From positions 372,001 to 436,000 of the forward strand of contig NZ_VIWT01000006.1 of NCBI RefSeq assembly GCF_007829815.1: 64,000 nucleotides of DNA, written 5' to 3'. Below the pieces are notes generated by a model, which was not told the origin of the DNA, ran no database searches, and saw only the letters and a program-made list of their open reading frames with translations. The position numbers and the translations under genes were made by a program. Source of the stretch: Kitasatospora viridis (GTDB lineage: Bacteria > Actinomycetota > Actinomycetes > Streptomycetales > Streptomycetaceae). Positions 16,034-25,433 of the stretch are shown piece after piece. Positions within the stretch are counted from its first letter, which is position 1, and every line of letters starts with the position of its first letter.

Positions 16034-17467
16034 GTGCGTAGAACCAGCCCAGCCGTCTGGGCCTTCGTGATCACCAGCACCGCCGGATTCATGGCCGCGC
16101 TGGACAACCTGGTCGTCACCACCGCGCTCACCGCCATCCGCAAGCACCTCGGCGGCGGCATCAGCGACCTCGAATGGACCGTCAACGCCTACACCCTCAC
16201 CTTCGCCGTCCTGCTGCTGCTCGGCGCCGCGCTCGGCGACCGCTTCGGCCGGCGCCGGATGTTCCTGGTGGGTCTGGGCACCTTCACCTTCGCCTCGCTC
16301 GCGGCCGCCCTGGCACCGAACATCGACGCGCTGATCGCGGCCCGCGCCGTGCAGGGCGTCGGCGCCGCCATGCTCACCCCGGTCAGCCTGACCCTGCTCA
16401 CGGCGGCCGTCCCCGCCGCCCGGCGCGGACTGGCCTTCGGCGTGTGGGGCGCGGTCAACGGCATGGCCGTCGCGATGGGCCCGCTGATCGGCGGCACCGT
16501 CGTCGAGCACCTGTCCTGGCAGTGGATATTCGCGCTCAACGTGCCCATCGGCCTCGCCCTGCTGCCGCTGGCCCGGCTGCGGCTGAACGAGAGCACCGGA
16601 CCCGACCGCCGGCTCGACGTGCCGGGCACCGTGCTGGTCAGCGCGGGCCTGTTCGGCCTGGTCTACGCGGTGATCCGGGGCAACGACGACGGCTGGACCA
16701 GCACCCCGGTGCTCACCGGCCTGATCGGCGGCGGCGCCCTGCTGCTCGGCTTCCTCGCCTGGGAGCGGCGCTCGGCGGCCCCCGCCGTGCCGCTGCGGCT
16801 GTTCCGCAGCCGGGCGTTCTCGGCCGTCAACCTCGCCACGGCGCTGATGTCCGTGGGCATGTTCGGGGCGGTCTTCCTGCTCAGCCAGTTCCTCCAGGCC
16901 GCCCAGGGCTACAGCCCGATGGAGGCGGGCGTGCGGATGCTCCCGTGGACCGGCATGCCGATGCTGGTCGCCCCGGTCGCGGGCCTGCTGGCGGACCGGA
17001 TCGGCGGGCGCACCGTGATCGCCGCCGGGCTCACCCTCCAGGCGGCGGGCCTGGGCTGGTTCGCCTCGGTGGTCTCCGCGCACGTCGGGTACGCGGCGCA
17101 GGTGCCCGGCCTGGTGCTCTCCGGCGTCGGCATGGCGCTGTTCTTCGCCCCGGTCGCCACCGTGCTGATGGGCGCGGTCCGGCCGCAGGAACAGGGCGTG
17201 GCCTCGGGCGTGAACAACGCCCTGCGGGAGGTCGGCGGCGCGCTCGGCGTCGCCGTGCTGACGGCGGTCTTCACCGCGCACGGCGACTACGGCAGCCCGC
17301 AGCGCTACGTCGACGGCCTGGTGCCGGCCCTCTGGGTGGGCGCCGCCGCGCTCGCGCTCGGCGCCGCCGCGGCCCTGGCCGTGCCGCGGCGAAGCGGCGC
17401 GGACCAGGGCCGCGCGGCCGAGTCGCCCGGTGCGCAGGCCGCGCCCCCGCTCGCGGTGCGGGGCTGA
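16034..17467 (+). CDS. MFS transporter, DHA2 (14-helix) drug exporter type
   Basis: A 477-residue transporter. The first helix ends DNLVVTTALTAI and the segment ISDLEWTVNAYTL follows, both typical of the EmrB/QacA-like DHA2 group; ALGDRFGRRRMF is motif A. The GTG at 16034 is used: CGAGGAG precedes it by six bases. It should export drug-like compounds by proton antiport and appears to be under the TetR gene upstream. It ends 7 bases before the stop of the convergent glycosyltransferase gene, with no hairpin between them. Confidence 0.92.
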   Translation: MRRTSPAVWAFVITSTAGFMAALDNLVVTTALTAIRKHLGGGISDLEWTVNAYTLTFAVLLLLGAALGDRFGRRRMFLVGLGTFTFASLAAALAPNIDALIAARAVQGVGAAMLTPVSLTLLTAAVPAARRGLAFGVWGAVNGMAVAMGPLIGGTVVEHLSWQWIFALNVPIGLALLPLARLRLNESTGPDRRLDVPGTVLVSAGLFGLVYAVIRGNDDGWTSTPVLTGLIGGGALLLGFLAWERRSAAPAVPLRLFRSRAFSAVNLATALMSVGMFGAVFLLSQFLQAAQGYSPMEAGVRMLPWTGMPMLVAPVAGLLADRIGGRTVIAAGLTLQAAGLGWFASVVSAHVGYAAQVPGLVLSGVGMALFFAPVATVLMGAVRPQEQGVASGVNNALREVGGALGVAVLTAVFTAHGDYGSPQRYVDGLVPALWVGAAALALGAAAALAVPRRSGADQGRAAESPGAQAAPPLAVRG

Positions 17468-17474
17468 CGGGGCC

Positions 17475-19610
17475 TCAGGGGCACTTGTAGAGCAGGTAGT
17501 CGGCCCGCGGGTTGCTGGACATCAGGGTGCAGTGGTCCTTGACCGCCTGGACCCGGGGGTCGGTGCCGGTCAGCACCCCCGGGCCGGGCACCAGCGCCGA
17601 GCCGATCTGCCGGGACTCGATCATCGCGATCACCTCGTCGACGCTCGGGGAGGGAAGGTTCCCGCTGAAACCGCCGATCGGGCGCAGGTGGGTGACCCCG
17701 CCCATGATGTAGCCGCTGGCGGCGGTGGACTGGTAGACCAGCATGTCGCCCTGCCTGGCCAGGGCGGTGTTCAGCTGCGCGTCGCCCCGCATCGCCAAGG
17801 TCCAGGCGTAGCCGTTGCCCTTCGGCATGATCGAGCCGCCGTACAGCCCGGTGGCCGAGAGCGCGGCGGTCCTGGCCGCCCGGCTCGGGTCGGCGAAGGT
17901 GCCGGAGGCCGCGAACGGGGCGTCGAACGGGCCGCCGGAGCGGGCCAGCAGCCAGACCCCGGCCGTCACCAGGCCGGTCAGCAGCACGATGAGGGTGAGC
18001 GCCAGCGCCAGCGCGGTGCTCGGCACCCGCAGGCGCCCGCGCGCCCGGCCCCGCAGCAGCAGCGCCGCCCCGGCCGCGCACCCGGCGAGCACCAGGAGCC
18101 ACTGCAGCACCGGGGGTTGGGCGTACAGCAGGCCGGCGCTCCAGACGCCCTGCACCACCAGCAGGGCCGCCAGCAGCCCGCGGGCCCGGCGCCAGAGCGT
18201 GGTCACCGTGAGCCCGGTCAACGCGCCGATCGCCGGGACCAGGGTGGCCAGGTAGTAGTCGTGCAGGGCGCCGGCCTGGCTGAAGGCCACCACGCCGACC
18301 AGCAGCCAGCCGGTCCACAGCACCACCGCCGCCCGGATCCGCCGCAGTTCGGCCAGCGGCGCGGGCAGCGGCCCGGCCGCGCGCCGGCCGGGCGAGCCCG
18401 GCAGCCGGCGCGGCAGCACCACCAGCAGGAGCACCGCGCCGGCCAGCGCCAGCGGCAGCAGCCAGCCCGCGTCCGGGCCCAGCGGCGCGGTCAGCAGCCG
18501 GTCCCAGGCCGCGGCCGAGAAGGTGCTCGGCGGCACCAGACCGGCGCCGTGCTCCGGGGTCAGGTAGAGCGCGGCGTGCCGGACCGCCGCCGGGTCCCGT
18601 GGCGCCAGCGGCGGCAGTCCGTAGTCCAGGCCCTGGTTCAGCCGCTGACCGCCGTTGTAAAGGAAGACCTGTTCGAAGACGGAGTCGTGGGTGCTTCCGT
18701 CGGCCAGCGGCCGGTCGGCGGCCGGGGTGAGCGCGAAGAAGGCCATCCAGCCGAGCGAGAGCGCCGCGGCCGTCGCACTGAGCAGCAGCCCGCGCAGCAG
18801 CGCCCGCAGCCGGGCGCCCGCGGGGGCGGCCGTGACCAGGGCCAACACCAGGGCGGGCAGCAGGAACCAGGCCTCCGCCATCTTCGCCTGGAAGGCCAGC
18901 GCGACCCAGCCGGCCGCCGCCCAGCCCGAGCGCCGCCTCCCGAGCAGCACCGCGCGCAGCACCGCGTCCGCGGCGAGCAGCAGGAGCAGCAGGTAGAGCG
19001 GCTCGGAGAGGTTGCCGCGGGTGGAGGCCAGCGTCACCGGGCTGGCGGCCAGGACCGCCGCCGCGATCAGCGCGGGGCCGGCCCCGCCGACCCGGCGCAC
19101 CGCCCGGTACAGCACCAGCACCGACAGCGTCGCCTCGACCACCTGCGGCAGCACCATCGCCCGCACCGAGTAGCCGAAGATCCGCACCGACAGGGCCTGC
19201 ACCCAGAACGCGCCGGGCAGCTTGTCCAGCGTCACGGTGGCCTGCGGGTCGAAGGCGTCGTAGAAGAAGGCGTGCCAGCTGCCGGCCATGCTGCGCACCC
19301 CGGCCGCGTAGTACGTCTCCAGGCCCTCCTGGTCGAGCGACCAGGCGTAGCCGACCGCGGCGAGCGCGGCGATCAGCAGGAGCAGCACGCGGGGGAGCGG
19401 GAGGGCCCGGCGCAGCAGCAGGAGCAGCCGGGTGGTGAGCGCCGGCGCGGCGGGCCGCTCGGCGACGAGGACGTCGGCAGTGGGGACGTCGGTGGCGGGG
19501 ACGTCGGCGACGAGGAGGCCGGTGGCGGGCGTGGCGGCCGCTGCGGCGGTGTCCTCGTGGGGCGCGTCTGGTGTCTCGATGGTGTTGATGATGTGTCGAC
19601 ACGGCGTCAT
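17475..19610 (-). CDS. Membrane glycosyltransferase, family GT39/ArnT-like
   Basis: A 711-residue integral membrane protein with about eleven helices. After a hydrophilic N-terminus with short repeats of the kind VADVPATDVP (residues 33-50), GLETYYAAGVRSM and TLDKLPGAFW mark the first external loop of the PMT_2 family, which moves a sugar from a polyprenyl-phosphate carrier to a protein, lipid or wall polymer outside the membrane. A soluble extracytoplasmic domain ends the protein. Acceptor and sugar are unknown. ATG 19610 has no strong ribosome site, so a start slightly downstream is possible. Confidence 0.85.
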   Translation of the reverse strand: MTPCRHIINTIETPDAPHEDTAAAAATPATGLLVADVPATDVPTADVLVAERPAAPALTTRLLLLLRRALPLPRVLLLLIAALAAVGYAWSLDQEGLETYYAAGVRSMAGSWHAFFYDAFDPQATVTLDKLPGAFWVQALSVRIFGYSVRAMVLPQVVEATLSVLVLYRAVRRVGGAGPALIAAAVLAASPVTLASTRGNLSEPLYLLLLLLAADAVLRAVLLGRRRSGWAAAGWVALAFQAKMAEAWFLLPALVLALVTAAPAGARLRALLRGLLLSATAAALSLGWMAFFALTPAADRPLADGSTHDSVFEQVFLYNGGQRLNQGLDYGLPPLAPRDPAAVRHAALYLTPEHGAGLVPPSTFSAAAWDRLLTAPLGPDAGWLLPLALAGAVLLLVVLPRRLPGSPGRRAAGPLPAPLAELRRIRAAVVLWTGWLLVGVVAFSQAGALHDYYLATLVPAIGALTGLTVTTLWRRARGLLAALLVVQGVWSAGLLYAQPPVLQWLLVLAGCAAGAALLLRGRARGRLRVPSTALALALTLIVLLTGLVTAGVWLLARSGGPFDAPFAASGTFADPSRAARTAALSATGLYGGSIMPKGNGYAWTLAMRGDAQLNTALARQGDMLVYQSTAASGYIMGGVTHLRPIGGFSGNLPSPSVDEVIAMIESRQIGSALVPGPGVLTGTDPRVQAVKDHCTLMSSNPRADYLLYKCP

Positions 19611-19718
19611 GGCTCCACTGGCCGTGCGCCGTTCCCCCCTTTCCTGAGACGCGCATCATGCCGGGAGGGGGAGTGATCGAGCAAATGTGCCAATGCTGAG
19701 CATGTGTGGGAGCCCCGC

Positions 19719-19748
19719 CGTCCTCCCGCCACCGGTGGCAGGAGGACG
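19719..19748 (-). terminator. Hairpin after the transglycosylase gene
   Basis: CGTCCTCC (19719-19726) pairs with GGAGGACG (19741-19748), and the inner CCACC pairs with GGTGG; only two 2-base mismatched positions interrupt the stem. It follows the minus-strand stop codon at 19761. Confidence 0.65.
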
Positions 19749-19760
19749 ACGAGGGCGTGC

Positions 19761-21083
19761 TCAGCCGGCCTTCGGAGCCTTCGAGGCCTGCGAGGCGGAG
19801 GCCGACGGCGACGGCGAGGCCGAGCTCGCCGCGGCGCTGGGCGAGGGCGCGGCGCAGCCCGGGGCGGGCGAGCCCGAGGGCGATGCGGACGGCCCGCTGC
19901 TCGGGTCGGCCGACGGGGTGGCCGTCGCCGTCGGGGAAGGCGTCGTGCTCGGGGCGGCTGACGGGGTGCCAGTGGCGCTCGGCGACGGGCACGGGGTCGG
20001 CGTGGCGGAGCCCGACGGGGACGCGGACGCGCTGGCGGAGGCGCTGGCCGAGGGCGACGGCGCGGGGCTGTGCGTCGGGCTCGCGCTGGGCGACGGCGTG
20101 GCGCTGGCACTCGCGCTGGCACTTGCGCTGGCGCTCGCGCTCGCACTCGCACTCGGCGAGGCGGCGGGGCCGGCACTGGCGCTGGCGCTCGCGCTCGCGC
20201 TCGGCGAGGACGAGGGAGACGGCGAGGCCGAGGCCGACGGTGCGCCGGGCGTCGGCTTCGCGACGGCTCCGGCGGGCGCGTCCGGACTGGTCGTCACACC
20301 GCCCTGGTAGTACGTCATCCACGCCTTGACAGTGCGCAGGTAGTCGTCCGAGTGGTTGTAGCCCAGGATCGCCTGGTCCAACTGGCCGGGCACGGCCAGG
20401 TCCCGGCCGCCCGCGCACAGGTACCGGCCGGCCGCCAGCGCCGCGTCCCAGACGTTGTCGGGGTCGGCGACGCCGTCGCCGTTGCCGTCCGCACCCCACT
20501 CGGCCCAGGTGGAGGGGAGGAACTGCATCGGGCCGACGGCCCGGGCCCACACCGTGCTGCCGTCGTACTTGCCGCCGTCGGTGGCCGGCAGGGCGGCGTT
20601 GCCGCCGGTGCCGTCGAGCACCGGGCCGAGGATCGGCGTGTAGGTGGTGCCGGCGGCGTCGACCATGCCGCCGTCGGCCTGCCCGGACTCCACCTCGCCG
20701 ATGCCGGCCAGCAGTTGCCACGGCAGGTGGCAGCCGGGGTCGGTGCCGGCCAGCGAGGCCTCGGCCTTGCGGTAGGCGGCGAAGACGGTGGCCGGCAACC
20801 GGGCCCCGCCGACGGGCGTGAGCACCGGCGTGACCGGGCCCGGGGTGGCCGTTCCCGGGGCCGGGGCGGGCGGCTGCGGGAGGGCGCGGGTGCCGCCGCC
20901 GTCCAGCGCCGGCTGCCCGCCGGGTGCGGGCGGCGTGCTCGCCGTGGCGCCCGCCGCCGGCGCGGCGGCGCCGGGTGCGGGCTGCGCCGCCCCGCTCGAC
21001 GGCGCGGTCGATGCCGTCACGGCGGCCAGGGCGACGATCACCCCGCTCGCCCGTAGCACCCGGTTGTGTATGAGCCCAGCCAT
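19761..21083 (-). CDS. Secreted lytic transglycosylase with long Ser/Ala/Pro tail
   Basis: A 440-residue exported protein. A signal peptide (about 1-32) and a Pro/Ala linker lead to a transglycosylase domain (about residues 95-265). GIGEVESGQADGG contains the catalytic Glu of MltB-like enzymes, and AVGPMQFLPSTWAEWG is the second hallmark. It cleaves peptidoglycan glycan strands. The last 170 residues are low-complexity Ser-Ala and Ser-Pro repeats encoded by near-perfect 6-bp DNA repeats (about 20095-20215), a flexible wall-spanning or glycosylated tail. It is divergent from the histidine kinase gene. Confidence 0.9.
   Translation of the reverse strand: MAGLIHNRVLRASGVIVALAAVTASTAPSSGAAQPAPGAAAPAAGATASTPPAPGGQPALDGGGTRALPQPPAPAPGTATPGPVTPVLTPVGGARLPATVFAAYRKAEASLAGTDPGCHLPWQLLAGIGEVESGQADGGMVDAAGTTYTPILGPVLDGTGGNAALPATDGGKYDGSTVWARAVGPMQFLPSTWAEWGADGNGDGVADPDNVWDAALAAGRYLCAGGRDLAVPGQLDQAILGYNHSDDYLRTVKAWMTYYQGGVTTSPDAPAGAVAKPTPGAPSASASPSPSSSPSASASASASAGPAASPSASASASASASASASASATPSPSASPTHSPAPSPSASASASASASPSGSATPTPCPSPSATGTPSAAPSTTPSPTATATPSADPSSGPSASPSGSPAPGCAAPSPSAAASSASPSPSASASQASKAPKAG
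20095..20215. repeat. Short tandem repeats coding Ser-Ala
   Basis: A run of GCACTCGCGCTG-like hexamer and dodecamer units within the transglycosylase tail encodes alternating Ser and Ala. Such runs are prone to length change by slippage. Confidence 0.7.
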
Positions 21084-21222
21084 GCGGTGGGTCTCCTCTC
21101 GTCGTTCATACGGTCAGTTCATGGACGAACCGAGGGCCCATCAGGTTCCACCGGTCCGTTCGGGGTCGGGGATACCGCGCCCGTATGACGACCGGTGAGC
21201 CCAGTGCTCCTAGGCTGCCGGG

Positions 21223-22500
21223 ATGTGGACGGGCACCTGGCGATTCCTGAGACGTAGTGCGGTGACCGATGCGTTGTTCGCGATGGTCCTCGCGGCGGTG
21301 ACGGTCGTGTACGGCCGGCAGACCTACGCGGACGACTACCGGGCGGCCGGCTGGCCGTCCTTCGGCGCGGCGGCGATCGCGCTGTCGATGCTGGTGAACC
21401 TGCCGCTCGCCGTGCGCACCCGGGCCCCGCTGACCGCGTTCGCGCTGAGCTGCGCCGGCCTGCTCGCCTACACGCTGGCCGGCTTCGAGCCCTCGGTGAA
21501 CCTGTGGGCCACCCTGCTGGCCTGCTACACCGTGGTGCTGCGGGTCGGCGGTCGGCGGGCCGGGCTGGTGGCGGCGGCGACCAGCGGCACCTGGGTGGTC
21601 TGCGGTCTGGCCGCCGGGCTGTCCGGCCTGCTGGCCGTGGCGCAGACCGTGATCGCGGTGGGCCTGGTCTGGGTGTTCGCCGCCGGCCAGCGCCAGCTCG
21701 CCCTGCGCAACGCCCAACTGCGGCTGATGGCCGAGCGGCTGCGGCTGGAGCAGGAGCTGCGGGCCGAGCACGCGGCGATGGCCGAGCGGGTGCGGATCGC
21801 CCGCGAGCTGCACGACGTGGTGGCCCATCACCTGTCGGCGCTGGCCATGCAGGCCGGTGTGGCGCAGTACCTGTTCGCCTCCGATCCGCAGGCGGCCCTG
21901 GCGGCGGTGGGCCAGGTCGGCACGACCAGCCGGGAGGCGCTGGACGAGATGCGCGGCCTGCTGCGGGTGCTGCGGGTGCCCTCCGCGACCCAGCCCGAGG
22001 AGGAGGCGGAGGGGGAGCCGATGCACCCGGCGCCCGGCCTGGACCAACTGGAGGGCCTGGCCCGGCGGGTGCGCGCCGCCGGGGTCGAGGTGGAGGTCCG
22101 GGTCGCCGGGGAGCGAGTGCCGCTGCCGCCGGGCATCGAGCTGTGCGCCTTCCGGATCGTCCAGGAGGCGCTCACCAACACCCTCAAGCACGCGGGGCGT
22201 CCGGCCGCCGTCACGGTCGAGCTCGACCACCGGCCGCACGCGCTCGCCGGCCGGATCGTCGACGACGGACCGGGCCGGCCGGGCGGCGCGGACGCCGCGG
22301 CGGGCGGGCCGGGCATCCCGGGCACGGGCTTCGGCTTGATAGGCGTCGGTGAACGGGTCAGACTCTACGGCGGCCAGGTGCAGGCCGGTCCCCGGGCGGA
22401 GGGCGGGTTCGAGGTGGCGTTCACCCTGCCGCTCACCGGGCCGGGCCTGCGGGCCGAGGGGGACGCCGAACTGTCGGAACGGGGGACGTGGAAGATATGA
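21223..22500 (+). CDS. Sensor histidine kinase (NarL-type system)
   Basis: A 425-residue kinase with four or five N-terminal membrane helices, then a short coiled segment and the HisKA_3 box RIARELHDVVAHHLS with phospho-acceptor His197. The ATPase part has an N box (FRIVQEALTNTLKHA) and a G box (GTGFGLIGVGERV). It autophosphorylates and passes phosphate to the response regulator whose ATG overlaps its stop codon. The input signal is unknown; with so little outside the membrane it may sense membrane state. Confidence 0.93.
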   Translation: MWTGTWRFLRRSAVTDALFAMVLAAVTVVYGRQTYADDYRAAGWPSFGAAAIALSMLVNLPLAVRTRAPLTAFALSCAGLLAYTLAGFEPSVNLWATLLACYTVVLRVGGRRAGLVAAATSGTWVVCGLAAGLSGLLAVAQTVIAVGLVWVFAAGQRQLALRNAQLRLMAERLRLEQELRAEHAAMAERVRIARELHDVVAHHLSALAMQAGVAQYLFASDPQAALAAVGQVGTTSREALDEMRGLLRVLRVPSATQPEEEAEGEPMHPAPGLDQLEGLARRVRAAGVEVEVRVAGERVPLPPGIELCAFRIVQEALTNTLKHAGRPAAVTVELDHRPHALAGRIVDDGPGRPGGADAAAGGPGIPGTGFGLIGVGERVRLYGGQVQAGPRAEGGFEVAFTLPLTGPGLRAEGDAELSERGTWKI

Positions 22501-23240
22501 CGGCCATTCTGATCGTCGACGATCAGCTGCTGATCAGGGCGGGCCTCGCGGCACTGATCCGTGCGGCGCCCGGCCTGGAGGTGGCCGGCGAGGCGGCCAC
22601 CGGCGAGGAGGCCGTCGAGCTCGCGCTGCGCACCCGGCCGGACGTGGTGCTGATGGACATCCGGCTGCCCGGGATCAGCGGCATCACCGCACTGGAGCGG
22701 ATCCTGACGCAGGCTCAGGGTGCGCCGCCGAAGGTGATCATGCTGACCGTCTTCGACCTCGACCAGTACGTCTACCAGGCGCTGCGGGGCGGCGCCAGCG
22801 GCTTCCTGCTCAAGGACACCGAGCCCGAGCGGCTGCTGTCGGCCATCGCGCTGATCGCCGAGGGCGAGATGATCTTCGCGCCGAGCGTGCTGCGGCGCCT
22901 GGTCGAGAACTTCGCCAGCCGACAGCCGGCCACGGCCGCCACGGCCGCCACCGCCGGTCCGGCCGGTACAGCCGGCGAGCCGGGCGCGCCCGGGGCGGGC
23001 GAGCCGCTCGGCACGCTGGACCGGCTGACGGTGCGTGAGGTGGACGTGCTGCGCCTGGTGGGCCAGGGCCTGCCCAACCAGGACATCGCCCAGCGCCTGG
23101 TGGTCAGCGTCGCCACGGTGAAGACCCACCTGAACCGGCTGATGGCCAAGCTCCACCTGGCCAGCCGCGCACAGGCCGTGGTGCTCGCCTACGAGAGCGG
23201 CCTGATCGTGCCGGGCACCGCGGCCGGCGAGGGCGGCTGA
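22497..23240 (+). CDS. Response regulator, NarL/LuxR type
   Basis: A 247-residue regulator starting at ATG 22497 inside ATGA, coupled to the kinase. The receiver domain has VDDQ at the acidic pocket, phospho-acceptor Asp54 in VVLMDIRLPG, and the conserved LLKDT Lys. A Pro/Ala/Gly-rich linker joins it to a LuxR helix-turn-helix, LTVREVDVLRLVGQGLPNQD and VATVKTHLNRLMAKL. The target is unknown; the convergent membrane protein gene next door is not divergent from it, so the system may act elsewhere. Confidence 0.94.
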   Translation: MTAILIVDDQLLIRAGLAALIRAAPGLEVAGEAATGEEAVELALRTRPDVVLMDIRLPGISGITALERILTQAQGAPPKVIMLTVFDLDQYVYQALRGGASGFLLKDTEPERLLSAIALIAEGEMIFAPSVLRRLVENFASRQPATAATAATAGPAGTAGEPGAPGAGEPLGTLDRLTVREVDVLRLVGQGLPNQDIAQRLVVSVATVKTHLNRLMAKLHLASRAQAVVLAYESGLIVPGTAAGEGG

Positions 23241-23253
23241 CCCTCCCGGACCC

Positions 23254-24549
23254 TCAGCTGGGCGGGGGCTGCGGCACCAGGCGCTTGAGGCCCTTGCGGT
23301 CGTAGTAACGGGTCATCAGGAAGCCGAAGGCCAGCGCCACCACGAAGCCGACCGCGATCATCAGCCAGGCGCGGGCCAGACCCGCGTCGGCGCGGGCGTC
23401 GAAGTAGAGGATCGACCGCACCCCGGCGCTGAGCTGGCGCATCGGCTCGAACGCGCCGAGGAAGCGGTAGAAGGCGGGCGTGGCCTCCAGCGGCACGGTC
23501 GCGCCGGAGGAGGGCAGGGCCAGCGCGATGAAGACGAACATCGACACCAGCTGCCCGATGGTGCCGAAGGCCGCGTTGATCGCCTGCACCCCCAGGCCCA
23601 CCGCGAGGCACGCGCAGTAGGAGAAGATCCAGAGCAGCGGGATGTGCGGGGCGTCCATGCCGAGCGCCGCGACGCAGGCCACCATGACCATCGTCGTGGT
23701 GAGCACCAGGATCCCGGCGGTCATCGCCATCTTCAGCACCAGCGTCTGGGTCCGGCCGATCGGCACGGTCGGCTTGCGCTGGTGCCACGGGCCGATCTCG
23801 GTGTCCGCGTAGCCGAGCGCCGAGTCGACCCCGTTGTGCACCAGGTTGCCGGTGATGAAGGCGCTCAGCACCAGCAGCAGCGCGTAGTAGAAGGCGCTCA
23901 GACCCAGGCCGCTGTGCTGCCCGATCGGGTGGCCGACCTGGGTGACGACCGCGACCGGGTCGGCCAGCAGCAGCCGGGCGGTCGGGTCCGCCGCGGCGGT
24001 CGCCGGTGCGGAGTCCAGCTCCCGACCGATGCTCAGCGAGGCCTGGTGCGCGGCGCCCTGGTCGATCTGCGCCGCGATCGAGGAGCCGAGGCTGCCCACG
24101 CCCGGGTTGGTCAGCACGGTGATGGTCGGCCGCACCGTGGCGTGACCGGTCGTCAGCGCCGCGATCGAGGCCGTGAAGTCGGCCGGGATCAGCAGCGCCC
24201 CGTACACCTTGCCCGAGGCCAACAGGTCCTGCGCCTCGGCCTGCCCCACCTGCCGCCAGCGCACCGACCCGGCCGGCGAGCCCGCGACGACCGCCGCCGC
24301 GACCTGCGCGCCCACGTTCTCCCGCTGGCCCGGCAGCGGGGCGCCGGTGTCCGCGTCGACCACGGCGACCGGCAGGTGGTGCAGGTTCCCGTTGGGGTCG
24401 ATGATCCCGCCCATGTAGAGCAGCGACAGCAGCAGCGCGACCAGGGCGGCCAGCACGGTGGGCACCAGCCACAGCTTGGGGCGGCGCAGCAGCGCGCCGG
24501 CCCGCCGCTGCTCGGGGGCGGGCACGGTCGGCTCGATCGGGGAGGCCAC
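23254..24549 (-). CDS. YhgE/ABC-2-type membrane protein
   Basis: A protein of about 431 residues with one N-terminal helix, a large extracytoplasmic domain (LPVAVVDADTGAPLPG opens it) and five or six C-terminal helices. This is the layout of the YhgE/Pip and ABC-2 permease-like family, some of which are phage-infection proteins or ESX-like and export accessory proteins. No ATPase gene lies next to it. The start is uncertain. GTG 24549 is preferred over GTG 24591 because a terminator of the upstream gene ends only six bases beyond 24591. Confidence 0.75.
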   Translation of the reverse strand: MASPIEPTVPAPEQRRAGALLRRPKLWLVPTVLAALVALLLSLLYMGGIIDPNGNLHHLPVAVVDADTGAPLPGQRENVGAQVAAAVVAGSPAGSVRWRQVGQAEAQDLLASGKVYGALLIPADFTASIAALTTGHATVRPTITVLTNPGVGSLGSSIAAQIDQGAAHQASLSIGRELDSAPATAAADPTARLLLADPVAVVTQVGHPIGQHSGLGLSAFYYALLLVLSAFITGNLVHNGVDSALGYADTEIGPWHQRKPTVPIGRTQTLVLKMAMTAGILVLTTTMVMVACVAALGMDAPHIPLLWIFSYCACLAVGLGVQAINAAFGTIGQLVSMFVFIALALPSSGATVPLEATPAFYRFLGAFEPMRQLSAGVRSILYFDARADAGLARAWLMIAVGFVVALAFGFLMTRYYDRKGLKRLVPQPPPS

Positions 24550-24596
24550 GACGGTCCACGCTAGGACGCCCCGCCGGGTGGCCGGGTGCACGACAC

Positions 24597-24627
24597 GCGC
24601 CTGCCCGCCAACCGGGCGGACAGGCGC
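24597..24627 (-). terminator. Hairpin after the DinB-fold gene
   Basis: GCGCCTG and CCCGCC pair with GGGCGG and CAGGCGC with one bulged base and an AACC loop, ten bases after the minus-strand stop codon at 24637. Confidence 0.8.
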
Positions 24628-24636
24628 GGTGCGAGG

Positions 24637-25215
24637 TCAACCGGCGAGCGGGACCTCGCGGCCCAGCCAGCCCGCCAGGCGGCTGTAGGCATCCGCCTCG
24701 GCCGGCACGGCGCGGAGCGCGGCGAAGGGGCTGCCGGTGCGGTCGCCGTCGGCGGGCAGGACCTGCTGCGCCATGCCCAGGGAGATCAAGGCCAACTCCT
24801 CGTCCAGCGCCTCCGCGGGCGCGACCACCTGAGCGATGTCCCAGGTGTGGGTGACGGCCTCCGTCAGGTAGCCGGTCAGCACGAGCCGGCCGGGCGCCTC
24901 GCCCCAGGGCGCGTCGACGACGCGGTCCAGCGTGGCGTCGTCCGACCAGGCGGCGGCGACCCGGGCCCGGGCCCGGTCCAGGGCGCCGGACCAGTCGGTG
25001 TCGTCGATCTCGCCGACCGTGGCGGCCAGGTCCAGGGCGCGGCCGCCCTCGCCCACGTAGGCGATCCGGTGGATGCCGCCGACCACGTGGCCGAGCAGCG
25101 TCCGCAGGTCGTACTCGGTGCAGGGCGTGGGGCGGTCGAGGTCGGCCGGGGTGACGCCGGCGAAGACCATCGCCAGCTGGTCGAGGGAGCGGGTGTAGAG
25201 GGCGCGCGGGTCCAT
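24637..25215 (-). CDS. TIGR03086-type DinB-fold protein (mycothiol-dependent enzyme superfamily)
   Basis: A 192-residue protein of the four-helix DinB/maleylpyruvate-isomerase N-terminal fold. DLDRPTPCTEYDLRTLLGHV at the start and TEAVTHTWDIAQ in the third helix supply the His residues that bind a metal in this family. Members use mycothiol, the actinobacterial thiol, or bind metal only; the exact reaction is unknown. It is a single gene with its own terminator. Confidence 0.85.
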   Translation of the reverse strand: MDPRALYTRSLDQLAMVFAGVTPADLDRPTPCTEYDLRTLLGHVVGGIHRIAYVGEGGRALDLAATVGEIDDTDWSGALDRARARVAAAWSDDATLDRVVDAPWGEAPGRLVLTGYLTEAVTHTWDIAQVVAPAEALDEELALISLGMAQQVLPADGDRTGSPFAALRAVPAEADAYSRLAGWLGREVPLAG

Positions 25216-25433
25216 CGGGCTGACTCCTGTGTCTGCAAGGGGTGTTCGTCGCTGCGACGAGCACTCTCGCAGTCACCTCTGACAGGTGTTCGGGTTCGTT
25301 CGGGAAACGGGGCCACGCCGTGCCCCCAGGGTCAACCTGGTCCTACCGCTTCACGCGAAGACCGGTCCGAGCGGTAGTCAACGGGGGAAGGCGACTTGCC
25401 GACTCCCACTCGTCAACTAAGAGGAGACTGTCC

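Noticed and set aside
17305-20721. 1138-codon open frame on the minus strand across the glycosyltransferase and transglycosylase genes
   Set aside because: It is Arg/Gly/Ala-rich low-complexity translation in a wrong frame of two genes with clear domains, signal peptide and motifs.
21084-21222. Possible c-di-AMP-type riboswitch before the transglycosylase gene
   Set aside because: Such riboswitches do precede wall hydrolase genes in this group, but the region is only 139 bases and shows no convincing conserved core.
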